This document shows positions 16,282 to 23,223 of a DNA stretch of 36,810 nucleotides, in pieces. The first letter of the stretch is position 1; each line of letters starts with the position of its first letter. The notes beneath the pieces are model-generated. The model was not told the DNA's origin. It worked only from the letters and a program-made list of their open reading frames with translations, and searched no databases. Where the stretch lies: NCBI GenBank assembly GCA_017383125.1, contig JAFNYY010000090.1, positions 1 to 36,810 of the forward strand, in the 5' to 3' direction. The DNA comes from Schwartzia sp. (in: firmicutes). GTDB taxonomy: Bacteria > Bacillota > Negativicutes > Selenomonadales > Selenomonadaceae. The translations under genes and the position numbers were made by a program.

Positions 16282-16806
16282 ATGCTCCATTTGAAAATTG
16301 AAAGTCCCGAGATGGGCAGCCATCTTACTGCGAAAGGCGGACGCCTCCGGGCAAAGCACGCCGAGAAGTACGCAGAGAAGGAACGAAAAGCAAGGGAAGA
16401 GGCGGAGGCTCAGGGCATCAAGCTGGACGAGGAAGTCCCGGCTCCGGTGGCGGCAGAGCGTAAGCCAAGAGTGAATACCACCTGTGTTGCAGACGCTGAT
16501 CTGGCGGCAGAGCTTTCCACGATGGATGATTCTAAAGGACGAAATCTGGCGGACCTGTTCAAAATGCTGGGGGATACTACCCGTATAAAGCTTCTTGGTA
16601 AGATTGCCGCCGGAGAAATGCGGGTCGGAGATATCGCTGACTCGCTGGGAATGCAGCCCTCCGCCATCAGCCATCAGCTCCGGGTACTCCGGTCAGCGAG
16701 AATCGTCACCTGCCGCCGTGACGGCAAGGAGGCGTGGTATTCTCTCGATGATGACCATGTGGTGAAGCTGATGCGCCTTGGCCTTGAGCATGTATGCCAT
16801 GGCTGA
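16282..16806 (+). CDS. ArsR/SmtB-family regulator with CzrA-like alpha-5 metal site
   Basis: Winged-helix metal-sensing repressor. The C-terminal about 100 residues form the ArsR domain (LADLFKMLGDTTRIKLL, then the recognition helix PSAISHQLRVLRSARIV, then the wing RRDGKEAWYSL). The last helix has Asp157, His159, His170 and His173 in the spacing D-x-H-x10-H-x2-H, the same as the Zn/Co-binding alpha-5 site of CzrA. The alpha-3 position reads MRVGDIA, without the CxC of arsenic or cadmium sensors, so zinc or cobalt sensing is the best guess. Unusually, about 70 residues precede the domain, including a charged Lys/Glu/Arg helix and a Cys in NTTCVADA. It lies first in a run with an NlpC/P60 gene and a permease. 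The 174-residue length is long for the family. Confidence 0.88.
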   Translation: MLHLKIESPEMGSHLTAKGGRLRAKHAEKYAEKERKAREEAEAQGIKLDEEVPAPVAAERKPRVNTTCVADADLAAELSTMDDSKGRNLADLFKMLGDTTRIKLLGKIAAGEMRVGDIADSLGMQPSAISHQLRVLRSARIVTCRRDGKEAWYSLDDDHVVKLMRLGLEHVCHG

Positions 16807-16820
16807 CGACAGGTATTGAA

Positions 16821-17576
16821 ATGAAAAATGTAAAGAAAATTTTTGCCGCTCTTATGGCAGTAAGCTTCCTGCTGCTGCCGGGTCTGGCCTCTGCTGCGGC
16901 ACCGTCCCCTATGGATAAGCCGGCTAAGATACCGGCGGACGGGAAACCTTCTGCAGTAAAGACGGCACCTAAGCCGGAGCCTGCTGTAAACAGCGGACAG
17001 CCGAAGCCGATCACAAAACCGGCCCCGGCGCAGCCGCCTGCTGCGAAGCCGGCTGCCGCAAAGCCGACCAAGCCAAAGAAGGCGCCCAAAAAGGCGAAGA
17101 AAGACAAGAAGGAAAAACAGGAAAAAAAGACCGGTAAGACGGACGATAAGAAAACCGGCAGCATGAAGATTGCCTGCAAGGAAACAGCCCCCTTTTTTCC
17201 GGGAAAAAAGGTGGACGCCCTTATAAAGACTGCCAAAAGCTATACCGGTGTGAAGTATATGTATGGCGGAGCCGACCCCAAGGGATTCGACTGCTCAGGC
17301 TATATCATGTACATCTTCAAAAAGCACGGCACCTCGGTACCCCGGGCGGCTGACGACCAGTACGACATCGGCCGGCTGGTAGCGGATACGAAGAAGCTTG
17401 TAAAGGGAGACCTCGTATTCTTCTCCGAGAATCGCCGGGAGATTTCCCATGTGGGACTTTACCTCGGCGGCGGCAATTTCATCCACGCATCCTCCTCAAA
17501 GGGAATCCGGATAGACAGCCTTTCCAACGAATATTGGAAGCTCCGCTACGCCGGAGCAAAGCATGTGACTAAGTGA
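16821..17576 (+). CDS. Secreted NlpC/P60 peptidoglycan endopeptidase
   Basis: Exported cysteine peptidase predicted to cut the peptidoglycan stem peptide. The 251-residue protein has a signal peptide (about 1-25, ending LASAAA) and a Pro/Ala/Lys-rich linker (about 28-110) that could lie along the wall. The C-terminal NlpC/P60 domain (about 130-251) has Cys158 in GFDCSGY, His210 in ISHVGLY and His222 in FIHAS, a complete catalytic set. I chose the start at 16821 because it begins the signal peptide, although its SD (AGGT) is weak; it is 14 nt after the ArsR-gene stop, so translational coupling may help. Its stop overlaps the next gene's GTG. Confidence 0.9.
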   Translation: MKNVKKIFAALMAVSFLLLPGLASAAAPSPMDKPAKIPADGKPSAVKTAPKPEPAVNSGQPKPITKPAPAQPPAAKPAAAKPTKPKKAPKKAKKDKKEKQEKKTGKTDDKKTGSMKIACKETAPFFPGKKVDALIKTAKSYTGVKYMYGGADPKGFDCSGYIMYIFKKHGTSVPRAADDQYDIGRLVADTKKLVKGDLVFFSENRREISHVGLYLGGGNFIHASSSKGIRIDSLSNEYWKLRYAGAKHVTK

Positions 17577-18706
17577 CCGATTCAAAAATGGACAAAGTAA
17601 AAACATTTGTAAAACAGGAAGCCGTCCTTTGCCTGGCGACATTGCTGGCAGCGGCTTCTTCCTTTTGGCAGACCCCGAAGCCTGAGTATATCGACTTTGG
17701 CGTGCTGAGCATACTGTTCTCCCTCATGCTGGTGGTAGCAGGATTGAAATCCATCCGGTTTCTCGACTGGCTGGCGGTACTGCTGCTGAACCGCTGCCAC
17801 AGCAGTCGTCAGGTGACGGCGGCATTGCTGACAGTAACCTATATTTCATCAATGTTTGTCACCAATGATGTAGCGCTCATCACCTTCGTACCGCTGGCAA
17901 TCGTCATCGGACGGACGATAAGGATGGACATGAGCCGGCCTATCATCCTCCAGACGCTGGCGGCAAATCTCGGCAGCATGGCCACGCCCCCCGGCAATCC
18001 GCAGAATCTGTTTCTCTACGCATTCTTCGATTACGATCTGACCGGCTTCTTCCGGGCAATGCTGCCGTCTACTCTGCTGGCAATCGTGTTCCTGCTGCTT
18101 CTGACCTTCGTGACCCGAAGCAGACAGCTGGAGCTGGCACTGCCGTCACTGGAACAGCCGGAGCGGGGGAAGACGCTGATTTATCTGGCGCTGCTGCTGA
18201 TGAATATTGGAGCGGTTGTTCATTTTGTGGACAAGTATGCGGCACTGGCCGTTACCGCACTGTTCTTTGCGGTGACAGAGCGGCGGCTCTTCCGGGTGGT
18301 TGACTACAGCCTGCTGGTCACCTTCGTGGGATTCTTCATTTTCATCGGCAACATCAGTCACACGGATATCGTGGAGCTGATACGGACCGGCCTTTTGTCA
18401 AGTGCCGGCGGCACCTATCTGGCAGGGTTGGGACTCAGTCAGGTGGTGAGCAACGTGCCGGCGGCTATGCTGCTGGCGGGACTTACCGACCAGGGAAATG
18501 CCGATGCCCTGCTGGTAGGAGTCAATGTGGGCGGTATGGGTACCATCATCGCTTCCATGGCCAGTGTCATTTCATTTAAGCTTTTTGTGGTGGAGCATCC
18601 GGCTCAGGCCGGGGCATATATGCGGATGTTCACCTACTACAATGTCATCGGTCTGGTGGTCATCGGAGCTCTTACATATTATTTACAAATTTTTCTATCC
18701 TTCTAG
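17573..18706 (+). CDS. Ion transporter (IT) superfamily permease, ArsB/NhaD/CitM-like
   Basis: Polytopic membrane protein of about ten helices in the IT superfamily (ArsB, NhaD, SLC13/CitM relatives), which move anions, organic acids or Na+/H+. Two repeat-related hairpins carry the family marks: FVTNDVALITFVPLAIVIG with MATPPGNPQNLFLYAFF in the N half, and SQVVSNVPAAMLLAGL with GVNVGGMGTIIASMAS in the C half. At 377 residues it is slightly short for ArsB. The GTG at 17573 overlaps the upstream stop (GTGA); an internal ATG at 17588 is an alternative. Being downstream of an ArsR-type gene makes a metal- or metalloid-linked role tempting, but the sensor's site resembles zinc sensors rather than arsenic sensors. 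Substrate unresolved. Confidence 0.85.
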   Translation: MTDSKMDKVKTFVKQEAVLCLATLLAAASSFWQTPKPEYIDFGVLSILFSLMLVVAGLKSIRFLDWLAVLLLNRCHSSRQVTAALLTVTYISSMFVTNDVALITFVPLAIVIGRTIRMDMSRPIILQTLAANLGSMATPPGNPQNLFLYAFFDYDLTGFFRAMLPSTLLAIVFLLLLTFVTRSRQLELALPSLEQPERGKTLIYLALLLMNIGAVVHFVDKYAALAVTALFFAVTERRLFRVVDYSLLVTFVGFFIFIGNISHTDIVELIRTGLLSSAGGTYLAGLGLSQVVSNVPAAMLLAGLTDQGNADALLVGVNVGGMGTIIASMASVISFKLFVVEHPAQAGAYMRMFTYYNVIGLVVIGALTYYLQIFLSF

Positions 18707-18811
18707 CAGGAATATTCTTCTATAGCTAGAATATGTTATAGGTCAGCACATCATTAGTTAATTAAATGAGTGCGTATGAATGATGTATTGTAAGGAAAAG
18801 GGGGGAAAATA

Positions 18812-19156
18812 ATGGCAAATGATTGCATTTTCTGCAAAATAGCCGCTAAGGAGATTCCCTCTGCACTGGTATATGAGGATGAGCAGGTAGCAGTATTCAA
18901 TGACCTTGAGCCGCAGGCTCCTGTCCATGTCCTCATCATTCCCAAGAAGCATGTCGCAAATGTACTTGGTTTGAAGGCAGAGAAGGAATTGGCCGGACAT
19001 ATTCTCGGTGAAGTTGTTCCGGCTCTGGTGGAGAAGCTTGGCCTCAAGGATGGCTTCCGTCTGGTAGCAAATACCGGTGCTCAGGGCGGTCAGACCGTCA
19101 TGCATCTGCATTTCCATCTGCTGGGCGGCCGTGATATGGCCTGGCCTCCCGGCTGA
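18812..19156 (+). CDS. hinT: HIT family nucleotide hydrolase (HinT)
   Basis: Histidine-triad protein of the HinT/PKCI branch, a small dimeric phosphoramidase acting on AMP-lysine and related adenylates. The 114-residue protein has the zinc-type N terminus CIFCKIAAKEIPS, the block VYEDEQVAVFNDLEPQAPVH and the triad MHLHFHLLGG near the end. GGGGGG precedes the ATG. It is followed by rpsU and yqeY, but rpsU has its own strong promoter, so the unit is not a single operon. Confidence 0.95.
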   Translation: MANDCIFCKIAAKEIPSALVYEDEQVAVFNDLEPQAPVHVLIIPKKHVANVLGLKAEKELAGHILGEVVPALVEKLGLKDGFRLVANTGAQGGQTVMHLHFHLLGGRDMAWPPG

Positions 19157-19200
19157 TTTCAGAAAAAATTTCTGAAGCCGTCTATTTTACAGTTAGTTGT

Positions 19201-19229
19201 TTGACAATACAAGCAATTTTCGGTATAAT
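19201..19229 (+). promoter_or_regulatory. Consensus sigma-A promoter of rpsU
   Basis: TTGACA (19201-19206) and TATAAT (19224-19229) with a 17-bp spacer form a perfect vegetative promoter 50 nt upstream of rpsU, as expected for a ribosomal protein gene. Confidence 0.95.
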
Positions 19230-19279
19230 AGATGAGTATCACACTACAACCCCATGTTTGGTGGAGGGGGGGAAACACG

Positions 19280-19462
19280 ATGGCTAACGAAGTAAAAGTC
19301 GGCAAAAACGAAAGCATTGACAGCGCTCTGCGTCGTTTTAAGCGCACCTGCCAGAAGGCCGGCACTTTGGCCGAGGTCAGAAAACGCGAGCACTACGAGA
19401 AACCCAGTGTCCGCCGCAAGAAGAAGTCCGAGGCTGCCCGCAAGCGTAAATTCCGTGCGTAA
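19280..19462 (+). CDS. rpsU: 30S ribosomal protein S21
   Basis: Small basic protein of the 30S subunit platform, near the anti-SD end of 16S rRNA. The 60-residue protein has [18 protein letters not shown] and the Arg/Lys-rich tail [16 protein letters not shown] typical of S21. I chose the start at 19280 (MANEVKVG) because GGAGGGGGGG lies upstream and because the longer frame from 19232 adds a non-homologous leader that includes the 5' untranslated region. It is followed after 34 nt by yqeY, the usual partner in Firmicutes. Confidence 0.97.
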   Translation: MANEVKVGKNESIDSALRRFKRTCQKAGTLAEVRKREHYEKPSVRRKKKSEAARKRKFRA

Positions 19463-19496
19463 GCTTTCGTAGCTGCGCCGATGACGGAGGTATAGT

Positions 19497-19946
19497 ATGT
19501 CCCTGAAGGAAAAGCTCGCTAATGACATGAAAGAGGCCATGAAGGCTCGCGAGGCCGGAAAAGAGTGCTTGAGCGTCATCCGACTGGTCCGCGGGGCTAT
19601 TCGTCAGATTGAGATTGACCAGCGGGTCGAGCTCGACGACGAAGGTGTTCTTGCCGTCATCAGCAAAGAAGTCAAACAGCGCCGCGACTCCATTGAGGAG
19701 TTTAAAAAAGGCGGTCGTGAGGATCTCGTAGCTCAGAACGAAGCAGATATTGCCATTCTCATGGAGTATCTGCCGGCTCAGCTCACTGAGGCAGAGGTAA
19801 AGGCTCTGGTAGATGAGGCTGTCGCTGCCGTAGGAGCAAAGGATCCCAAGGACATGGGCAAAGTAATGAAAGAGCTCATGCCGAAAGTCAAGGGTAAAGC
19901 TGACGGCAAGCTGGTAAACCAGCTGGTCAAAGCTGCTATTGGCTGA
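19497..19946 (+). CDS. yqeY: GatB/YqeY domain protein
   Basis: YqeY family, a helical protein resembling the C-terminal tRNA-binding tail of GatB, the amidotransferase that makes Gln-tRNA and Asn-tRNA; its own role is not established. The 149-residue protein has the family marks MSLKEKLANDMKEAMKA, LSVIRLVRGAI, VKQRRDSIEEFKKGGR, YLPAQLTEAE and the end KGKADGKLVNQLVK. GGAGG precedes the ATG. It is almost certainly co-transcribed with rpsU, an arrangement common in Firmicutes, and is closed by a terminator. Confidence 0.95.
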   Translation: MSLKEKLANDMKEAMKAREAGKECLSVIRLVRGAIRQIEIDQRVELDDEGVLAVISKEVKQRRDSIEEFKKGGREDLVAQNEADIAILMEYLPAQLTEAEVKALVDEAVAAVGAKDPKDMGKVMKELMPKVKGKADGKLVNQLVKAAIG

Positions 19947-19982
19947 TAGAAATAAGCTGTTTTGACAAACAAAAGATTAATG

Positions 19983-20013
19983 GGTCTTGCAGAATTGCAA
20001 GACCTGTTTTTTT
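19983..20013 (+). terminator. Terminator after yqeY
   Basis: Perfect 9-bp stem GGTCTTGCA/TGCAAGACC with a GAAT loop, followed by seven T's at 20007-20013. Confidence 0.92.
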
Positions 20014-20022
20014 ATGCCTGTT

Positions 20023-20060
20023 CTGGGGAAGGTGGCAGCTGCAGGCTGACGGATGAGGTA
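20023..20060 (-). repeat. Half copy of the segmented palindromic repeat
   Basis: CTGGGGAAGGTGGC at 20023-20036, then GCAGGCT and GGATGAGGT, matches in order the reverse complement of 12059-12097 with a few substitutions. The other half of the element is missing, so this is a degenerate remnant. Confidence 0.75.
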
Positions 20061-20323
20061 GTTTAAATTTTAGGGTGAAAAATGACAGATTTCTTGCAAT
20101 AAATCACCATAAAAGCAGAAACGGCTTGTTCGGCTGCTCTGATATTCGCAGGGGTGACTGCACAGACAAAATAAAAGCAAAGACAACAGGAAAGTGTACT
20201 TTCTTGTAAATCTCTGCTGACTTAAAATTATACCACCAATCATCAATTTTTCATACTTGCTTATTACACACTTTTCCTGTGCAAGAAATGATAAAAACCT
20301 TGTGAGATAAGGAACTACACAAT

Positions 20324-20377
20324 AAAAGAGGATAGTTTGCCATTTCCTATGGCAGGCTATCCTCTTTTGTGTTTTTG
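20324..20377 (+). terminator. Long hairpin with T run, no gene immediately upstream
   Basis: AAAAGAGGATAG pairs perfectly with CTATCCTCTTTT, with an inner TGCCA/TGGCA stem, followed by GTGTTTTT. It has terminator form, but the nearest upstream gene already has a terminator 310 bp earlier. Its left arm contains the 16-bp sequence repeated at 23028-23043. Confidence 0.75.
20330..20345 (+). repeat. 16-bp direct repeat, left copy
   Basis: GGATAGTTTGCCATTT, identical to 23028-23043. The two copies bracket the AT-rich MBOAT/SGNH gene pair. Confidence 0.85.
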
Positions 20378-20492
20378 GATAAACTTCCTGTAGCAATATA
20401 GTACACCTTTTTGTAAATCTTGCTGATAAGTGTGCCGGATTACCTCGTATAAAGACGGTTGATTGTTTAAGGTTGTCTGAAAGGATATAGAG

Positions 20493-21917
20493 ATGTTATT
20501 TAATTCATGGGCATTTGCAATCTTTTTGCCAATTGTATTTGTGCTGTATTGGTGCTTACCTCACAAATATCGGTGGGGTGTATTGCTGATGTCTAGCTAT
20601 TATTTCTACATGAGTTGGAACCCTAAATATGTGTTGTTGATTTTTTTGACTACCTTTGCGGCCTACTTGGCAGGAAGACTGTTGGAGCATGAGAAAAATG
20701 AAGGTGGGCGTAAATGCATTGTAGCAGTAACATTGGTGCTTTGTCTGGGAATACTTTTTATATTCAAGTATTACAATTTCTTCTCAGAAAATTTAGTGCA
20801 CATGTTGCAACTTGTGTCAATACAAATGCACCCAATTACGCTAAATCTTCTACTGCCGGTGGGCATTTCATTCTACACATTCCAAACATTGAGCTATGTA
20901 TTGGACGTCTATAAACGCAAAGTGCCGGTAGAGCATCATTTTGGAATCTTTGCTACTTTTATTTCCTTCTTTCCTCAATTAGTAGCAGGTCCGATTGAAA
21001 GAACTGAAACCCTGTTGCCGCAGATAAACAAAGAAAAAGCATTTTCTTATGAACAGGCAACGAGTGGCCTTCGATTGATGGCGTGGGGATTCTTCAAAAA
21101 ACTTGCAATAGCGGATGTTTTGGCAATATATGTTGATGCAGCATATGCATCCCTTGACAAGTGCGCCGGAATTGATTGCCTGTGTGCAATCGTGTTTTTT
21201 ACAATACAGATTTATTGCGATTTTTCGGGATATTCAGATATTGCTATTGGAACAGCAAGGTTGTTGGGAATAGAGTTGATGACGAATTTCAGGAGCCCTT
21301 ATTGTGCAACATCTGTAAAAGAATTTTGGGGCAGATGGCATATCTCTTTGTCTACTTGGTTTCGCGATTATCTTTATATACCGCTCGGTGGAAATCGTGG
21401 CTCAAAGTGGAACCATTATTTTAATATTATGTTGACTTTTTTTGTGAGCGGCTTGTGGCATGGAGCGAATTGGACTTTCATTTTATGGGGAGGAATGCAC
21501 GGAGCAGTGTTAGTTTTGGAGAATTGCTTGAGCAAGTGCTTTGCCGCCAGAAGTCGGTTCAGTAATATTGTTAGTGGGATAAGCGTTTTTATATTTTGTA
21601 ATATTGCATGGATTATGTTTCGTGCATCGAGTGTGAACGATTTCTGCCTAATTATCTCTAATTTGTGGGCTAGCCTTGGAAACTGGGCAGAGTTTAAGAA
21701 AAGTACAATTGGGTTAAATGCCTCGTTTTTGCGTGGAATAGCATGGCCGGTTGCTGTTCTCGTGATATATGATTACGTATCGATGAAAACCGACGTGCAA
21801 AAGTGGCTTGCGATGAGTAATATTATTATTCGTTGGGCGGCTTATCTGGCGATTGTGTTTTATACAATTTTGAAGATGCCTTTGCAAAGTTCAAGTTTCA
21901 TTTATTTTCAATTTTAG
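20493..21917 (+). CDS. MBOAT family O-acyltransferase (AlgI/DltB/PatA-like)
   Basis: Membrane-bound O-acyltransferase that passes acyl groups, usually acetate, across the membrane to an extracellular polysaccharide or wall polymer. The 474-residue polytopic protein has the AlgI-type marks: LLPVGISFYTFQTLSYVLDVY (about 127-147, shown here as family pattern), FFPQLVAGPIER (about 165), KEFWGRWHISLSTWFRDYLY (about 270-290) and SGLWHGANWTFILWGGMHG, with the catalytic His323 and a second His336. Codon use is AT-rich and A/T-ending, unlike its neighbours on both sides, which suggests recent transfer. The SGNH-like gene follows 18 nt later, the usual partner arrangement (AlgI with AlgJ/AlgX, DltB with DltD). 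AAAGGATAT precedes the ATG. The glycan target is unknown. Confidence 0.92.
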   Translation: MLFNSWAFAIFLPIVFVLYWCLPHKYRWGVLLMSSYYFYMSWNPKYVLLIFLTTFAAYLAGRLLEHEKNEGGRKCIVAVTLVLCLGILFIFKYYNFFSENLVHMLQLVSIQMHPITLNLLLPVGISFYTFQTLSYVLDVYKRKVPVEHHFGIFATFISFFPQLVAGPIERTETLLPQINKEKAFSYEQATSGLRLMAWGFFKKLAIADVLAIYVDAAYASLDKCAGIDCLCAIVFFTIQIYCDFSGYSDIAIGTARLLGIELMTNFRSPYCATSVKEFWGRWHISLSTWFRDYLYIPLGGNRGSKWNHYFNIMLTFFVSGLWHGANWTFILWGGMHGAVLVLENCLSKCFAARSRFSNIVSGISVFIFCNIAWIMFRASSVNDFCLIISNLWASLGNWAEFKKSTIGLNASFLRGIAWPVAVLVIYDYVSMKTDVQKWLAMSNIIIRWAAYLAIVFYTILKMPLQSSSFIYFQF

Positions 21918-21935
21918 TAAAGGATGGCATTGGCA

Positions 21936-23024
21936 ATGCGTAAATTTATAATAAAGTGCGGTGTGTTCTTTTTGCTTGTCTATACGATTATTGTCTTGCT
22001 GAATTACAGGATAGACCCTGCTAATATGTTTCATTCGTCTATAGTTGAGAAAATGGTGCCATTGTTAAATGCTGGTAAGATAATTGAATCACCCGGTAAT
22101 TTAGACGAGGGTTTATTCAAGCGGGAAATGATTAAAAGTATGCAGAGAACGCCGGAAACGGTAGTGATTGGTTCAAGCCACATTATGTATGAGCCGTGGC
22201 CGTTTGAAAACTGTTTCGTGGCGGGATTGTCTGGCGCATACTTGGGCGACTATTATGCTGTTGTTGGTATGCTTGAAGAATACAAGAGCTTACCGCAGCA
22301 TATTATCATTGGAACTGATCCGTGGGCTTTTATGACAAATGCAGAGAATGGCAGACATAAATCAATAAATGAATATGCATTGAAGTCGTTGGAAAGAGTT
22401 CAGGGGAAGAATCCTGATATAAGAGGAAATAGCCAACAAGATAAATTCTATAAGTACAAAGAGCTGTTTTCTTTTGCGTATTTTCAGGCGTCGTTTAAGA
22501 AAATGCGGAGCGATGGGATATCGAAATCGTTGAAGGAAGATAATCGTGAGATAATAGTTGCCGATAATGCTGAAATTGAAAAGAAACAGAAGATTATGCC
22601 AAACGGTAGATACATTTTCTCGGAGAGTGGTTTGAAGTCAATACAAGAAAACAATAACTCAGCCGATACAGCTATCAGAATACAGCAGATATACCAACTC
22701 GGCTCCGGTTTTACTGATTTGCAGACAGATAATTTAACGCAGTTTGAAAATTTAGTAGTTTATCTAAAAAAGAAGGGGGTAAAAATTGATTTTTACCTGC
22801 ATCCGTGGTACCCAACTGTTTATAAACATTTCTGTGAGAATGAAAAATACTCGGGCGTACTGAAAACGGAAGAATATTTGCGTGACTTAGGAAAGAAATA
22901 TGATGTGGTGGTGCATGGCTCTTTTAGTTCGGAATTGACGGGTATGAAGGAAGAAGATTATGCAGACTGGTTTCATTTGAAAGCGGACAAAATGTTGGAA
23001 TGCTACAACATAATATTACATTGA
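21936..23024 (+). CDS. Membrane-anchored SGNH-like acyl-transfer partner of the MBOAT protein
   Basis: Probable exported partner that completes acyl transfer to the glycan outside the cell, analogous to AlgJ/AlgX or DltD. The 362-residue protein has one N-terminal hydrophobic helix (about 7-24), a nucleophile-like IGSSH (Ser80/Ser81) and a C-terminal DWFHLK, whose Asp344 and His347 fit the SGNH D-x-x-H pair. Overall similarity to any named family is weak by eye, so the function rests on these motifs and the neighbour. The start is uncertain: ATG 21924 sits directly on AAGG with no spacing, while ATG 21936 has AAGG 12 nt upstream. Codons are AT-rich like those of the MBOAT gene, so the pair probably arrived together. 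Confidence 0.72.
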   Translation: MRKFIIKCGVFFLLVYTIIVLLNYRIDPANMFHSSIVEKMVPLLNAGKIIESPGNLDEGLFKREMIKSMQRTPETVVIGSSHIMYEPWPFENCFVAGLSGAYLGDYYAVVGMLEEYKSLPQHIIIGTDPWAFMTNAENGRHKSINEYALKSLERVQGKNPDIRGNSQQDKFYKYKELFSFAYFQASFKKMRSDGISKSLKEDNREIIVADNAEIEKKQKIMPNGRYIFSESGLKSIQENNNSADTAIRIQQIYQLGSGFTDLQTDNLTQFENLVVYLKKKGVKIDFYLHPWYPTVYKHFCENEKYSGVLKTEEYLRDLGKKYDVVVHGSFSSELTGMKEEDYADWFHLKADKMLECYNIILH

Positions 23025-23027
23025 AAC

Positions 23028-23043
23028 GGATAGTTTGCCATTT
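23028..23043 (+). repeat. 16-bp direct repeat, right copy
   Basis: GGATAGTTTGCCATTT, identical to 20330-20345, beginning 4 nt after the stop of the SGNH-like gene. Here it has no pairing arm. Confidence 0.85.
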
Positions 23044-23122
23044 TACACGAGACGTATGCAGGATTACATTAAAGAGGAATATTTGTCAAATACAAGTATA
23101 CAATGGACATGTATAGATTAGA

Positions 23123-23150
23123 TTGACTTTTTCCATCTCTGTGCTATGCT
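23123..23150 (+). promoter_or_regulatory. Probable promoter of the aminotransferase gene
   Basis: TTGACT (23123-23128) and TATGCT (23145-23150) with a 16-bp spacer. Both boxes are imperfect; the untranslated leader would be about 65 nt. Confidence 0.5.
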
Positions 23151-23223
23151 ATGCAGGTAACTCTAAAGTTGTAGTTATCTATTATATTTTCTTATATTTT
23201 GTGATTTTAGGGAGGATATCAAA

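Larger units (their letters stand above)
20014..20492. other. AT-rich noncoding interval with repeats and hairpins
   Basis: No gene is convincing here; a minus-strand frame (20070-20396) runs through a terminator-type hairpin and has a TTG start, so I reject it. The interval holds a half copy of the segmented palindromic repeat (20023-20060), an imperfect direct repeat of about 28 bp (20193-20220 and 20398-20426, sharing TTGTAAATCT and TGCTGA), and a strong hairpin at 20324-20368. A TATAAA at 20448-20453 could be a -10 for the acyltransferase gene, but it has no good -35. Confidence 0.6.

Noticed and set aside
18701-18731. TTCTAGC/GCTAGAA inverted repeat at the permease stop codon as a terminator
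   Set aside because: Seven-bp AT-rich stem with a 17-nt loop and no T tract; too weak to call.
19158-19176. TTCAGAAA/TTTCTGAA stem after hinT as a terminator
   Set aside because: Eight-bp AT-rich stem with no following T run; it may be incidental sequence upstream of the rpsU promoter.
20070-20396. Minus-strand frame of 108 codons in the AT-rich interval
   Set aside because: TTG start, crosses the perfect hairpin at 20324-20368, and has no recognisable domain. It could be a small membrane peptide, but nothing supports it.
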